Source: Desulfuromonas sp.
GTDB lineage: Bacteria > Desulfobacterota > Desulfuromonadia > Desulfuromonadales > BM501
Direction: 5' to 3'
Length of the DNA stretch: 44,107 bases
Assembly: GCF_002868845.1 (NCBI RefSeq)
Contig: NZ_PKUB01000016.1
Coordinates: 1-44,107, forward strand
A program made the position numbers and the translations under genes. The stretch's first letter is position 1. Each line of letters starts with the position of its first letter. Below the pieces are notes generated by a model, which saw nothing but the letters and a program-made list of their open reading frames with translations, had not been told where the DNA came from and did not search any database. Positions 28,306-36,066 of this stretch are shown here, piece after piece.

Positions 28306-29706
28306 ATGGCCAAACGCTTTATCGGAATCGACATCGACAGCCGGCACCTGCGGGTCGCCATTGCCGCCAGCGACAAGGGGCAGGCCACCCTGGTCTCGGC
28401 TACGAGCCAGCCCTACGCAGACCGGGAAGAACTGCTGCAGAAACTGCGCAAGGCAGTCGGCGGACCGCCGCGCTACGGAGACCGCCTCGCCGCCGCCCTG
28501 CCCGCCGGGGAGGGCTTCGCACGCTGGCTGTCCTTTCCCTTCGCCGACCTGAAGAAGATCGAGGCCGCCCTCAGCTTCGAACTCTCCGCCCAGTTGCCCG
28601 TCCCCGAAGAGGATTGCACCGCCGACTTCCAGAAACCGCTGGCCGCCGGGGGGGCCTTCACCGTCGCCGCAGCCGCGGGCCGAAACGAGGCCATCCGCCC
28701 CCTCGTGGAAACCTTCGAAGAGGCCGGCCTGCCGCTGCAGGTGCTCGACCTCGCCCCCTTCGCCTATGCCGCGGGTCTGCGCGGCGCTCTTGCCGACGGC
28801 CTTCTGGTCAGCCTCACCGAGGCCGAGACCACCCTCGCCCTGGTCCTCGAAGGGCGCCCGAGCAGCTACCGGCTCCTTCCGGCCGCGAGCGGCGGGACCG
28901 AACAGGGCCTGGTCCCCTCGCTGCTGCGGGAGGCCTCGGCCCTTCAAAGGGCCGCGGGGCGGGACGGGTTGCCCTTTCACCTGATCGGCTCCGGCGCCGC
29001 CCCAGCCCTGGTCGAGGCCCTGCGAGCCGAGGGCGTCGAGGCCGCAATCCCCGACCTCTCCCTCGAAGGGCGGCCCCTCGAGCCGGAGATGCTCCCCGTT
29101 GCGGCCCTCGCCCTGCGCGCCGCGATCCCGGAGAAGGAGCGGGAATTCAACTTCCGCAAGGGGGCCTTCGCCCTGAGCAGCGAGTGGTCTGCCCTCAAGA
29201 ACGGACTCATCGCGGCGGCCGTCCTCCTGACCCTCTCCGCGGCGAGCCTGGCCGGCGCCGCCTATCTCAACTATTCCCACAAGGCCGACCGCACCGAGGG
29301 CCTGAAGCAGGAGATGGTCCGGGTCTACAAAAAGGTCTTTCCCAAGGCCAAGACCATCGTCGACGTTCCCCTGCAGATGCAGAGCGGCATCAGCGAACTG
29401 CGCAAGCGCAGCCGCACCATCGGCGCCGCCGCCCAGTCCTCCCCCCTGGCGATTCTCCAGGAGATCTCCAGAAAACTTCCCGAGGAGATCACCATCGACA
29501 TCCGGGACTGGAACTACAGCCCGGAGACGGTCCGCATGGAGGGTCACACCACCTCCTTTGACGCCATCAACCAGATATCCAAGAGCCTCGAACAGTCCCC
29601 CCTCTTCCACGAGGCTCAGATCTCCGACGCCAAAATGAGCCTCGACGGCCGCCGGGTCGATTTTCGCATCACCCTGGCCCTGATCAAGGAGAAGGCCGAA
29701 CAATGA
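28306..29706 (+). CDS. gspL: Type II secretion protein GspL
   Basis: A 466-residue bitopic inner-membrane protein that couples GspE to the platform. It has an actin-like cytoplasmic part (about 1-290, beginning KRFIGIDIDSRHLRVAIAASDKG), a single membrane helix (LIAAAVLLTLSAASLAGAAYL, about 303-323) and a periplasmic ferredoxin-like domain (PEEITIDIRDWNYSPETVRMEG...). The start resembles PilM-type proteins. It overlaps gspM by 4 nt (ATGA). Confidence 0.88.
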   Translation: MAKRFIGIDIDSRHLRVAIAASDKGQATLVSATSQPYADREELLQKLRKAVGGPPRYGDRLAAALPAGEGFARWLSFPFADLKKIEAALSFELSAQLPVPEEDCTADFQKPLAAGGAFTVAAAAGRNEAIRPLVETFEEAGLPLQVLDLAPFAYAAGLRGALADGLLVSLTEAETTLALVLEGRPSSYRLLPAASGGTEQGLVPSLLREASALQRAAGRDGLPFHLIGSGAAPALVEALRAEGVEAAIPDLSLEGRPLEPEMLPVAALALRAAIPEKEREFNFRKGAFALSSEWSALKNGLIAAAVLLTLSAASLAGAAYLNYSHKADRTEGLKQEMVRVYKKVFPKAKTIVDVPLQMQSGISELRKRSRTIGAAAQSSPLAILQEISRKLPEEITIDIRDWNYSPETVRMEGHTTSFDAINQISKSLEQSPLFHEAQISDAKMSLDGRRVDFRITLALIKEKAEQ

Positions 29707-30230
29707 TATCCCAACTCAGTCAGCGCGACCGTATCGCCTTGGCGGCGGGCGGCCTGGTGGTCCTGGCCACCGTCCTCTACCTGGCGGTGTTCGAGCCCTA
29801 CCGCGAAGGAACAGCCCGCCTCGACGCCCAGATCGCCACCCGCCAGCGGCAGCTGCAGGAGGTTCAGGCCATGCGCCAGGACTACCTCCAACTCCAGCAG
29901 CGGGTGGCCGAGGCGGAAAAACGCCTCGACAGCGGCCAGGCATTTTCCCTCTTCTCCTTCGTCGAGGGCCTGACCGCCGAGGTGGCGGCCAAGGGGAATC
30001 TGGTCTACATGCGCCCCCAGCCCGCCGGCGTCCAGGACGACTTCAAAGAGGAGTCGGTGGAGATCAAGCTGGAGAAGATCCGCCTCGACCAGGTGGTCAA
30101 CCTGCTCTACCGCATCGACACCGCCAAAGCCTACCTCAAGGTGAAGAACCTGCGCCTTAAGCCCCGCTTCGACGACCGCACCGAGCTCGACGCGGTGCTG
30201 ACCATTTCGTCCTTCCGGAGAAACGCATGA
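29703..30230 (+). CDS. gspM: Type II secretion protein GspM
   Basis: A 175-residue inner-membrane partner of GspL. A short cytoplasmic start (MISQLSQRDR) precedes a membrane helix (IALAAGGLVVLATVLYLAVF), a coiled-coil-prone stretch rich in Gln/Arg/Glu (about 35-80) and a small periplasmic domain. Both ends overlap their neighbours by 4 nt (ATGA), indicating tight coupling of gspL-M-N. Confidence 0.85.
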   Translation: MISQLSQRDRIALAAGGLVVLATVLYLAVFEPYREGTARLDAQIATRQRQLQEVQAMRQDYLQLQQRVAEAEKRLDSGQAFSLFSFVEGLTAEVAAKGNLVYMRPQPAGVQDDFKEESVEIKLEKIRLDQVVNLLYRIDTAKAYLKVKNLRLKPRFDDRTELDAVLTISSFRRNA

Positions 30231-31120
30231 GAATTTTTCCCCGCCTGCGCGGCGCCAACCAAACTGCGGATTCACCCTCCGCCGCCGGCTCCTCCGTCCG
30301 GCGCCACCTCCTCGCAGCCTGCGTCCTGCTGATGGCCCTGGTGGCGAGCTTTTACATGCTCTTCCCCGAATCAGCCCTTGAAGAGCGCATCGAATACGAG
30401 GTCGCTCGGGGAACCGGCGTCGAGCTCGACCTGAGCGGCCTTCGCCTGCTCTTTCCCCCCGGGCTCTCGGCCCGCAAGGCGGTTCTGCAGGACGAGGCCC
30501 TCCCCGTCTCCGCGCCTGAGCTCAGCGCCCTTCGGGTCAAGCCCCTTTGGAGCACCCTCATGGGGGACGACCCCGGGATCGCCTTCGACGCCCGGCTCCT
30601 GGGAGGGACCGTGGGCGGGACCGCGCTCCGCAACGGCGAGGTCGAGGCACAGTTGGAGCAGGTCAGCTATTCCGCGCCCCTGATGGCGGGGTCCTCCCTG
30701 GCCGTCGCCGCGACCCTGAGCAAAGGCTCTTTCCGCGGCCGCCTCCCCCTGCACCAGGCCAAGAACTCCAGGCTCGAACTCAATCTGGAGCGGGCAGAGA
30801 TCTCGGGGCTCGGGTCCGTCGGCTCCCCCCAGGACAGCCTCTCCCTCGGCAGCGTCCAACTCCTCGGGACGGGCAAAGGCAAGACCTTCAAGATCGAGAA
30901 GCTCGAATCGAGCGGCGGGGACCTCGACGCCTCGGGCACGGGGACCGTCATCCTCACCGAACCGCTGGGCCGCAGCCGCCTTTCCCTGAACCTCGCCCTG
31001 CGCCCGGGCCAGGCCCTCGACAAGGGGCTTGCAGACCTGCTGGGACTCTTCGCCAAGAAAAACCGGGACGGATCCTACCGGCTGCGGGTCGGCGGCACAT
31101 TGGCCAAACCCCGCATATAA
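30227..31120 (+). CDS. gspN: Type II secretion protein GspN
   Basis: A 297-residue protein with one N-terminal membrane helix (HLLAACVLLMALVASFYMLF) and a periplasmic beta-rich domain (VARGTGVELDLSGLRLLFPPGLSARKAVL...). The layout fits the GspN family found at the end of delta-proteobacterial gsp operons. Its role in secretion is accessory or unclear. It overlaps gspM by 4 nt; an 8-nt gap separates it from the next gene. Confidence 0.8.
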   Translation: MRIFPRLRGANQTADSPSAAGSSVRRHLLAACVLLMALVASFYMLFPESALEERIEYEVARGTGVELDLSGLRLLFPPGLSARKAVLQDEALPVSAPELSALRVKPLWSTLMGDDPGIAFDARLLGGTVGGTALRNGEVEAQLEQVSYSAPLMAGSSLAVAATLSKGSFRGRLPLHQAKNSRLELNLERAEISGLGSVGSPQDSLSLGSVQLLGTGKGKTFKIEKLESSGGDLDASGTGTVILTEPLGRSRLSLNLALRPGQALDKGLADLLGLFAKKNRDGSYRLRVGGTLAKPRI

Positions 31121-31128
31121 AGGTTTTC

Positions 31129-32136
31129 ATGACAGGGATTCGATCCGCCCTCTTGCTCCTGGCCGGCCTGACCCTGCTCCTCGGACCGGCGCGCGCCTGG
31201 CCCCTGGAGCTCACGCCCTTCCAAACCGCCAACCGCAGCCCCCTCGTTCTGGGCTACGGGCTGCCTCCCCTGCCCGATGCGAAGCGACTGCCCGCAGGCC
31301 GCACTTCCGCCCTGCTGACCGTCGACCTCGCCAGCAACTACACCGAAAGCACCAGGGACCGGGAGCAGATCGTGCTCGACGGGGAGACCTACCGCTTCGA
31401 CCTCGCCCTGCGCTGCGGCCTTTCCCCGACCCTGGAAGTGCGGGCCGACATCCCCTACATCAGCCACCGCGGAGGCTTTCTCGACGGCTTCATCGAAGAC
31501 TTCCACGACCTGTTCGGCCTGCCCCAGGGAGGCCGGGACAAGGCCCCCCGCAACCGGCTCCTGTACAGCTACGTCCGAGACGGCCGGCAGGAGATCGCCC
31601 TGGAGGAGAACGCCGAAGGCCTCGGGGACGTGCGCCTGTCGGGCGCCTGGCAACTTTACGAGGAGGAGGGCGGACTGCGCTCGGCCACCGTCTTCGGAAG
31701 CCTCAAGCTGCCCACCGGGGACAGCGACCGCCTGCTCGGCAGCGGCAGCACCGACCTGGCCTTCGGTCTGAGCGGCAGCCTCGCCACCCTGTCGTCCTGG
31801 GGACCGATCCGGGCCTGGGGCGGGGGCGGCCTGCTCCTGATGACCGAAGGCGACCTGCTGCCGCAGCAGCAGAACCAGGCCGCCGGGTTCGGCGCTCTGG
31901 GCGCGGGCTGGGCCCCCCTGCCCTGGCTGGCCTTCAAGCTCCAGCTGGACGGCCACACCTCCTTCTACGGCGGCAGCGACTTCGAGGAGGTCGACTTCCC
32001 CTCCATGCAGGTCGTCATGGGCGGCACCCTGGGACTGGCGCCGGAGACGGCACTGGACATCGCCGTCGTTGAGGACATCGCTGTCAACACCGCCCCGGAC
32101 GCGGTTTTCCACTTCGCCCTGCGCCACAATTTCTAG
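31129..32136 (+). CDS. DUF3187 outer-membrane-type protein
   Basis: A 335-residue protein with a signal peptide (MTGIRSALLLLAGLTLLLGPARAWP). The beta-rich body has alternating short strands and an aromatic C-terminus ending HFALRHNF, as in outer-membrane barrels. Motifs such as RADIPYISHRGGFLDGFIEDFHDLFGLP and GSLKLPTGD match the DUF3187 family. The function is unknown. The ATG at 31129 follows AAAGG; it lies 8 nt after gspN, so it is cotranscribed with the T2SS and could be an accessory envelope factor (inference). The reading frame extends further upstream but only inside gspN. It ends with TAG. Confidence 0.8.
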   Translation: MTGIRSALLLLAGLTLLLGPARAWPLELTPFQTANRSPLVLGYGLPPLPDAKRLPAGRTSALLTVDLASNYTESTRDREQIVLDGETYRFDLALRCGLSPTLEVRADIPYISHRGGFLDGFIEDFHDLFGLPQGGRDKAPRNRLLYSYVRDGRQEIALEENAEGLGDVRLSGAWQLYEEEGGLRSATVFGSLKLPTGDSDRLLGSGSTDLAFGLSGSLATLSSWGPIRAWGGGGLLLMTEGDLLPQQQNQAAGFGALGAGWAPLPWLAFKLQLDGHTSFYGGSDFEEVDFPSMQVVMGGTLGLAPETALDIAVVEDIAVNTAPDAVFHFALRHNF

Positions 32137-32142
32137 AGACGG

Positions 32143-32171
32143 TTGACAACCGGCTCACGGATTACTAGTTT
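32143..32171 (+). promoter_or_regulatory. Promoter for lon
   Basis: TTGACA (32143-32148) and TAGTTT (32166-32171) with a 17-base spacer lie directly after the gsp operon. The start would be near 32178. No sigma-32 consensus was seen. Confidence 0.5.
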
Positions 32172-32209
32172 TTGGGACAACAGCGCACTGCCCCAAGGAG
32201 CCCCGCCCC

Positions 32210-34657
32210 ATGAGTGAAGAGCAAGACCCGATGATCGACGCCGAACTGAACGGGGTCGAGCCCGGAGAGGACGAGTCCGAAGGCAGCCTGGTGGTCGCCG
32301 CCGAGATGCTCCCCTCCGGCCTGCCCATCGTCCCCCTGCGGCCCCGGCCCGCCTTTCCCGGCATCCTCATCCCCATGGCTCTCGCCGGCAAGGAGCAGAT
32401 GGCGCCGGTCAAGCGGGCCCTCGACACCCCCTCCCAGGCCATCGGCCTGGTCCTGGTCATGGACCTGGAGGCCGAGGACGGCCCCGAAAACCTGCACACG
32501 GTCGGGGTGGCCGGCAAGATCCTCAAGGTGATCCACGCCGACGAGGAGAGCATCCACATCCTCGTCAACTGCCTCCAGCGCTTCTCTCTCGAAGAGGTGA
32601 CCGAGACCGACCAGGGACTCTTCGCCCTGGCCCACCACCACCCCGAGGCCGAGCTTTCGGTCAACCCGGAGCTCAAGGCCTACTCCATGGCCATTCTCAG
32701 CACCCTGAAGGAGTTGGTACAGATCAACCCCCTCTACTCGGAGGAGATCAAGCTCTTTCTCAACCGCTCCAGCATGGACGACCCCGGGCGCCTGGCCGAC
32801 TTCGCGGCCAACCTGACCAGCGCTGACGGCCAGGAACTGCAGGGCATCCTCGAGACCTTCGACGTGCGCAAGCGCATCGACCGGGTCCTGGTCCTGCTCA
32901 AGAAGGAACTCGAAGTCTCGCGCCTGCAGACCAAGATCAGCAGACAGATCGAGGAGAAGGTCTCCGCCCACCAGAGGGAGTTCTTTCTCAAGGAGCAGCT
33001 CAAGGCGATCAAAAAAGAGCTCGGCCTGGAGAAAGAGGGCAAAACCACCGAGATCGAAAAGTTCCGGGAGCGCCTCAAGGGGCTGACCCTCGACGCCGAG
33101 GCCCAGAAGACCGTCGAAGAGGAACTCGAGAAGCTGCAGCTCATCGAACCCTCCTCGCCCGAATACAACGTCAGCCGCAACTACCTCGACTGGCTCACCA
33201 TCCTGCCCTGGGGCAAATTCAGCAAGGATTCCTACAACATCGACCGGGCCCGCCGGGTCCTCGACCGGGACCATTACGGCCTGGAGGACGTCAAGGAGCG
33301 CATCCTCGAGTTCATTGCCGTGGGCAAGATGAAGGGGGACATCTCCGGCTCCATCCTCTGCCTTGTGGGACCGCCCGGGGTCGGCAAGACGAGCGTCGGA
33401 CGCTCCATCGCAGACGCCCTCGGCCGCACCTTTTTCCGCTTCTCCCTCGGAGGGATGCGCGACGAGGCCGAGATCAAGGGCCACCGCCGCACCTATATCG
33501 GCGCCATGCCCGGCAAATTCATCCAGTCGATGAAGAGCGCCGGTACCGCCAACCCGGTCCTCATGCTCGACGAGATCGACAAGATCGGCGCCTCCTTCCA
33601 GGGCGACCCCGCCTCGGCCCTGCTCGAGGTCCTCGACCCGGAGCAGAACGCGGCCTTCCGCGACCACTACCTCGACGTCCCCTTCGACCTCTCCAACGTC
33701 ATGTTCGTGGCCACCGCCAACCAGCTCGACACCATTCCCGCTCCCCTGCTCGACCGCATGGAGATCATCCGGCTCTCCGGCTACATCCTCGAGGAGAAGG
33801 TGGAGATCGCCCGCCGCTACCTGATCCCCAAGGCGACAAAAAACCACGGCCTCGAGAAGGGACGGGTCACGATCCGCAAGGACGCCCTCCGTGCGATCAT
33901 CGACGGCTGGGCCCGCGAGGCAGGCGTGCGCGGCCTGGAGAACCACATCAAGAAAATCATGCGCAAGGCGGCCATGGCGTTCGCCAAGGGACGCGAAGAG
34001 AAGATCGTCATCGCCCGGCGGGACCTTGTGGAATACCTCGGACAGCCGCTCTTCGCCGGAGAAGACCTCTTCGAAGAGGCCCCCGGGATCGTTACCGGCC
34101 TGGCCTGGACGAGCCTCGGGGGGGCGACCCTCCAGATCGAGGCGACCGCGGTGCCGAGTAAGGCCAAGGGGTTCAAGCAGACCGGACAGCTCGGCGACGT
34201 CATGGTGGAGAGCTCGGAGATCGCCTACTCCTACGTCATGGCCCATCTCCAGGGGTACGGGGCCGAAGCCGACTTCTTCGACACCCACTTCGTACACCTT
34301 CACGTCCCTGCCGGGGCCACCCCCACGGACGGCCCCTCCGCCGGGGTCACCATGACCACCGCGCTGGTCTCCATGATCACCGGCAAGCCGGTGCGCAAAA
34401 AACTCGGCATGACCGGCGAGCTGAGCCTCACCGGGCGGGTGCTGCCCATCGGCGGGGTCAAGGAAAAGACCATCGCCGCCCGCCGCGCCGGCCTTTCGAC
34501 CCTGATCTTTCCCGAGGCCAACCGCAAGGACTTCGACGAGCTTCCCGATTACCTTCGCGAGGGGATCGAGATCCACTATGCCCGTGAATACAGGGATGTC
34601 CAACGGGTTGCATTCGGTGCACCCCGCCGCACAGGCGCCCGCAAACCCAAGCCTTAA
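32210..34657 (+). CDS. lon: ATP-dependent protease Lon
   Basis: An 815-residue cytoplasmic AAA+ serine protease for quality control and regulated proteolysis. It has an N-terminal substrate-binding LON domain (about 35-230, LPIVPLRPRPAFPGILIPM), a coiled-coil and helical part (REFFLKEQLKAIKKELG), the AAA+ module with Walker A GPPGVGKTS (about 386), Walker B VLMLDEIDKIG and a sensor region (ATANQLDTIP), and the peptidase domain with catalytic Ser in DGPSAGV (about 710) and Lys in GGVKEKTIAA (about 751). AAGGAG lies about 10 bases before the ATG. The acidic N-terminal extension (EEQDPMIDAELNGVEPGEDESEG) is typical of this lineage. Two small genes follow in the same direction. Confidence 0.97.
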   Translation: MSEEQDPMIDAELNGVEPGEDESEGSLVVAAEMLPSGLPIVPLRPRPAFPGILIPMALAGKEQMAPVKRALDTPSQAIGLVLVMDLEAEDGPENLHTVGVAGKILKVIHADEESIHILVNCLQRFSLEEVTETDQGLFALAHHHPEAELSVNPELKAYSMAILSTLKELVQINPLYSEEIKLFLNRSSMDDPGRLADFAANLTSADGQELQGILETFDVRKRIDRVLVLLKKELEVSRLQTKISRQIEEKVSAHQREFFLKEQLKAIKKELGLEKEGKTTEIEKFRERLKGLTLDAEAQKTVEEELEKLQLIEPSSPEYNVSRNYLDWLTILPWGKFSKDSYNIDRARRVLDRDHYGLEDVKERILEFIAVGKMKGDISGSILCLVGPPGVGKTSVGRSIADALGRTFFRFSLGGMRDEAEIKGHRRTYIGAMPGKFIQSMKSAGTANPVLMLDEIDKIGASFQGDPASALLEVLDPEQNAAFRDHYLDVPFDLSNVMFVATANQLDTIPAPLLDRMEIIRLSGYILEEKVEIARRYLIPKATKNHGLEKGRVTIRKDALRAIIDGWAREAGVRGLENHIKKIMRKAAMAFAKGREEKIVIARRDLVEYLGQPLFAGEDLFEEAPGIVTGLAWTSLGGATLQIEATAVPSKAKGFKQTGQLGDVMVESSEIAYSYVMAHLQGYGAEADFFDTHFVHLHVPAGATPTDGPSAGVTMTTALVSMITGKPVRKKLGMTGELSLTGRVLPIGGVKEKTIAARRAGLSTLIFPEANRKDFDELPDYLREGIEIHYAREYRDVQRVAFGAPRRTGARKPKP

Positions 34658-34678
34658 ACACAGGAGCAGGACAGCGAC

Positions 34679-34915
34679 ATGACTATCGACGAATTGAAGG
34701 GGGCGGTTCTGGCCCTCGGCGCGGATGAGAAAAAAGCCTTTATCTTGGAAACCCTGCCCGAACTGGCCAAAGACGCCATGCAGGACCCAGGCTTTCTGAC
34801 CCAGCTTTTGCCCGTCTTTCTCGGCATCCTCAAGGACAGCGGCATGGACCTGCAGCAACTGCTGCAACTGGCCAGCATGATGAGCGGCGCCCCGGCCGGG
34901 GGAAACCAGGGCTGA
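34679..34915 (+). CDS. Small helical protein of unknown function
   Basis: A 78-residue, Leu/Asp/Glu-rich protein (MTIDELKGAVLALGADEKKA...) predicted almost wholly helical, with Met- and Gly-rich ends and no membrane segment or cysteine. AGGAGCAGG lies upstream of the ATG. It sits 21 nt after lon and 63 nt before the SUMF1-fold gene, so it is probably cotranscribed with lon. No family was recognised; helix-rich small proteins next to lon could be adaptors or substrates, but this is speculation. Confidence 0.7.
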   Translation: MTIDELKGAVLALGADEKKAFILETLPELAKDAMQDPGFLTQLLPVFLGILKDSGMDLQQLLQLASMMSGAPAGGNQG

Positions 34916-34978
34916 TTCGACAACCCGGAGCTCGCCCCACTGGCCCCTCAGCCTGCATCACCGGGAAAGGAAGGAACA

Positions 34979-35764
34979 ATGGCAGCAAAACCTCTGTGGA
35001 TATGGATCGGGATCGTGGCGGCACTTCTGGCCGCCGGCTGCGCCGGCAACAAGCAACAGATGGCGCCCGCGAACTACGCCAGGGACCTCACCACCGGAAT
35101 GGAGTTCGTGCTGGCCCCAGCGGGGTGCTTTCCCATGGGGGACCTGTGGGAGAGCGGAAGCAAAAGTGAAGGGCCGGTGCACGAGGTGTGCCTCGACGCC
35201 TTCTACATGGGCAAGTACGAGGTCACCCAGGGGCAGTGGAAAGCGGTGATGGGCGAGAACCCGGCCTATTTCCAGAAGGGCGACGACCATCCCGTGGAGC
35301 AGGTCTCCATCGACGACGCCCGGGAGTTCATCGAGAGACTGAATCGCAAAAGCGGCAGGGGCTACCGCCTGCCGACCGAGGCCGAGTGGGAATACGCCTG
35401 CCGCAGCGGGGGAAAAAGGGAGCCTTTCTGCGGCAGCGACCAGCCGTCGGAGGTGGCCTGGTTCGACCGCACCGGAGGGGGAAGCACCCAACCGGTCGGG
35501 CAGAAACGCCCGAACGGGCTGGGGTTGTTCGACATGAGCGGCAATGTGTGGGAATTCAGCTCCGACCTGTACGGGGAAGACTACTATGCAACCAGTCCCC
35601 GCAACAACCCCCAGGGCCCAGTTGAAGGTACCTACAGCGTCAAGCGCGGCGGAAGCTGGAGCATCAACCCCCGGTTCCTGCGCTCGACCGTCCGCGGCAG
35701 GACTGATTTCGACACCCGCCACTACTCCACCGGGTTCCGGATCGCCTTTCCCGCCGTCCCCTGA
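34979..35764 (+). CDS. SUMF1/FGE-fold lipoprotein
   Basis: A 261-residue lipoprotein. The signal peptide ends in LAAGC with the lipidated Cys at residue 21. A single SUMF1 (formylglycine-generating-enzyme-like) domain follows: GMEFVLAPAGCFPMGD, YEVTQGQW, HPVEQVSIDDA, YRLPTEAEWEYACR, GLFDMSGNVWE and VKRGGSW. The C-terminal core after RGGSW (SINPRFLRSTVRGRTDF) lacks the paired cysteines that true formylglycine-generating enzymes use, so sulfatase maturation is unlikely. Periplasm-facing binding or structural roles are known for this fold. GGAAAGGA lies before the ATG. Confidence 0.88.
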   Translation: MAAKPLWIWIGIVAALLAAGCAGNKQQMAPANYARDLTTGMEFVLAPAGCFPMGDLWESGSKSEGPVHEVCLDAFYMGKYEVTQGQWKAVMGENPAYFQKGDDHPVEQVSIDDAREFIERLNRKSGRGYRLPTEAEWEYACRSGGKREPFCGSDQPSEVAWFDRTGGGSTQPVGQKRPNGLGLFDMSGNVWEFSSDLYGEDYYATSPRNNPQGPVEGTYSVKRGGSWSINPRFLRSTVRGRTDFDTRHYSTGFRIAFPAVP

Positions 35765-35787
35765 GCCTTCACCCTGTGGACGGACCG

Positions 35788-35820
35788 CTCCTTGTCCCGA
35801 CACTGCAACGAGACAAGGAG
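35788..35820 (+). terminator. Hairpin downstream of the SUMF1 gene (weak terminator candidate)
   Basis: A perfect 9-bp stem CTCCTTGTC / GACAAGGAG with a 15-nt loop lies 23 nt past the stop. There is no U-tract, so it may be a Rho-assisted or processing site instead of an intrinsic terminator. Confidence 0.35.
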
Positions 35821-35842
35821 TGGCCTCCCAGCCCGTTTCCCG

Positions 35843-35871
35843 TTGACGGAACCGTTCAAAATTGCTAGCGT
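35843..35871 (+). promoter_or_regulatory. Promoter for the trpS leader and trpS
   Basis: TTGACG (35843-35848) and TAGCGT (35866-35871) have a 17-base spacer. The expected start is near 35878, only a few bases before the leader-peptide ATG at 35881, so the leader message would be almost leaderless. Confidence 0.5.
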
Positions 35872-35880
35872 ACCGAGGTT

Positions 35881-35937
35881 ATGAACATTTCTTACCGCAA
35901 CATTGAACCCCGCTGGTGGCGCTGGACCGATACATAA
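35881..35937 (+). CDS. Tryptophan-rich leader peptide of trpS
   Basis: An 18-codon frame, MNISYRNIEPRWWRWTDT then TAA, with Trp codons at 35914, 35917 and 35923 (W-W-R-W). Three Trp in 18 residues is far above chance and sits directly upstream of a tryptophanyl-tRNA synthetase gene and its attenuator. CGAGG lies just before the ATG, close for a ribosome site; if transcription starts near 35878 it may be translated as a leaderless message. When charged tRNA-Trp is scarce, the ribosome should stall on these codons and change the folding of the RNA behind it. Confidence 0.7.
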   Translation: MNISYRNIEPRWWRWTDT

Positions 35938-36006
35938 TCTGGTCCGGGCCCTCGCATTGATTGAGCCGCCACGGACCGCCCGGTCCGCGGTCCTGATAAA
36001 ATGACA
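35924..36006 (+). promoter_or_regulatory. Attenuator of trpS: alternative pairing segments
   Basis: Segment 1, GGACCG (35924-35929, over the last Trp codon), pairs perfectly with CGGTCC (35981-35986). Segment 2, GGTCCGCGG (35982-35990), can instead pair with CCGCGGCCC (36011-36019), 8 of 9 bases, which is the 5' arm of the terminator. A further hairpin, GGTCCG (35941-35946) with CGGACC (35972-35977), can form in between. A ribosome stalled on the Trp codons covers segment 1, frees segment 2 and so breaks the terminator. Pairings were found by eye; no energies were computed. Confidence 0.65.
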
Positions 36007-36035
36007 AAAGCCGCGGCCCTTGACCGCGGCTTTTT
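36007..36035 (+). terminator. Intrinsic terminator of the trpS attenuator
   Basis: The 10-bp stem AAAGCCGCGG / CCGCGGCTTT (36007-36016 with 36024-36033) with a 7-nt loop is followed by a T-run. It lies 32 nt before the trpS start, i.e. in the leader, where a terminator only makes sense as a regulated one. Confidence 0.8.
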
Positions 36036-36066
36036 CGTATCCAATTACTGACAAAAGGAATCCGAC

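Noticed and set aside
34979-35764. Formylglycine-generating enzyme (sulfatase activator)
   Set aside because: The two active-site cysteines expected after the RGGSW block are missing, and no sulfatase gene is nearby.
35878-36066. T-box leader before trpS
   Set aside because: The T-box core sequence is absent and the leader is too short. The Trp leader peptide with alternative hairpins explains it better.
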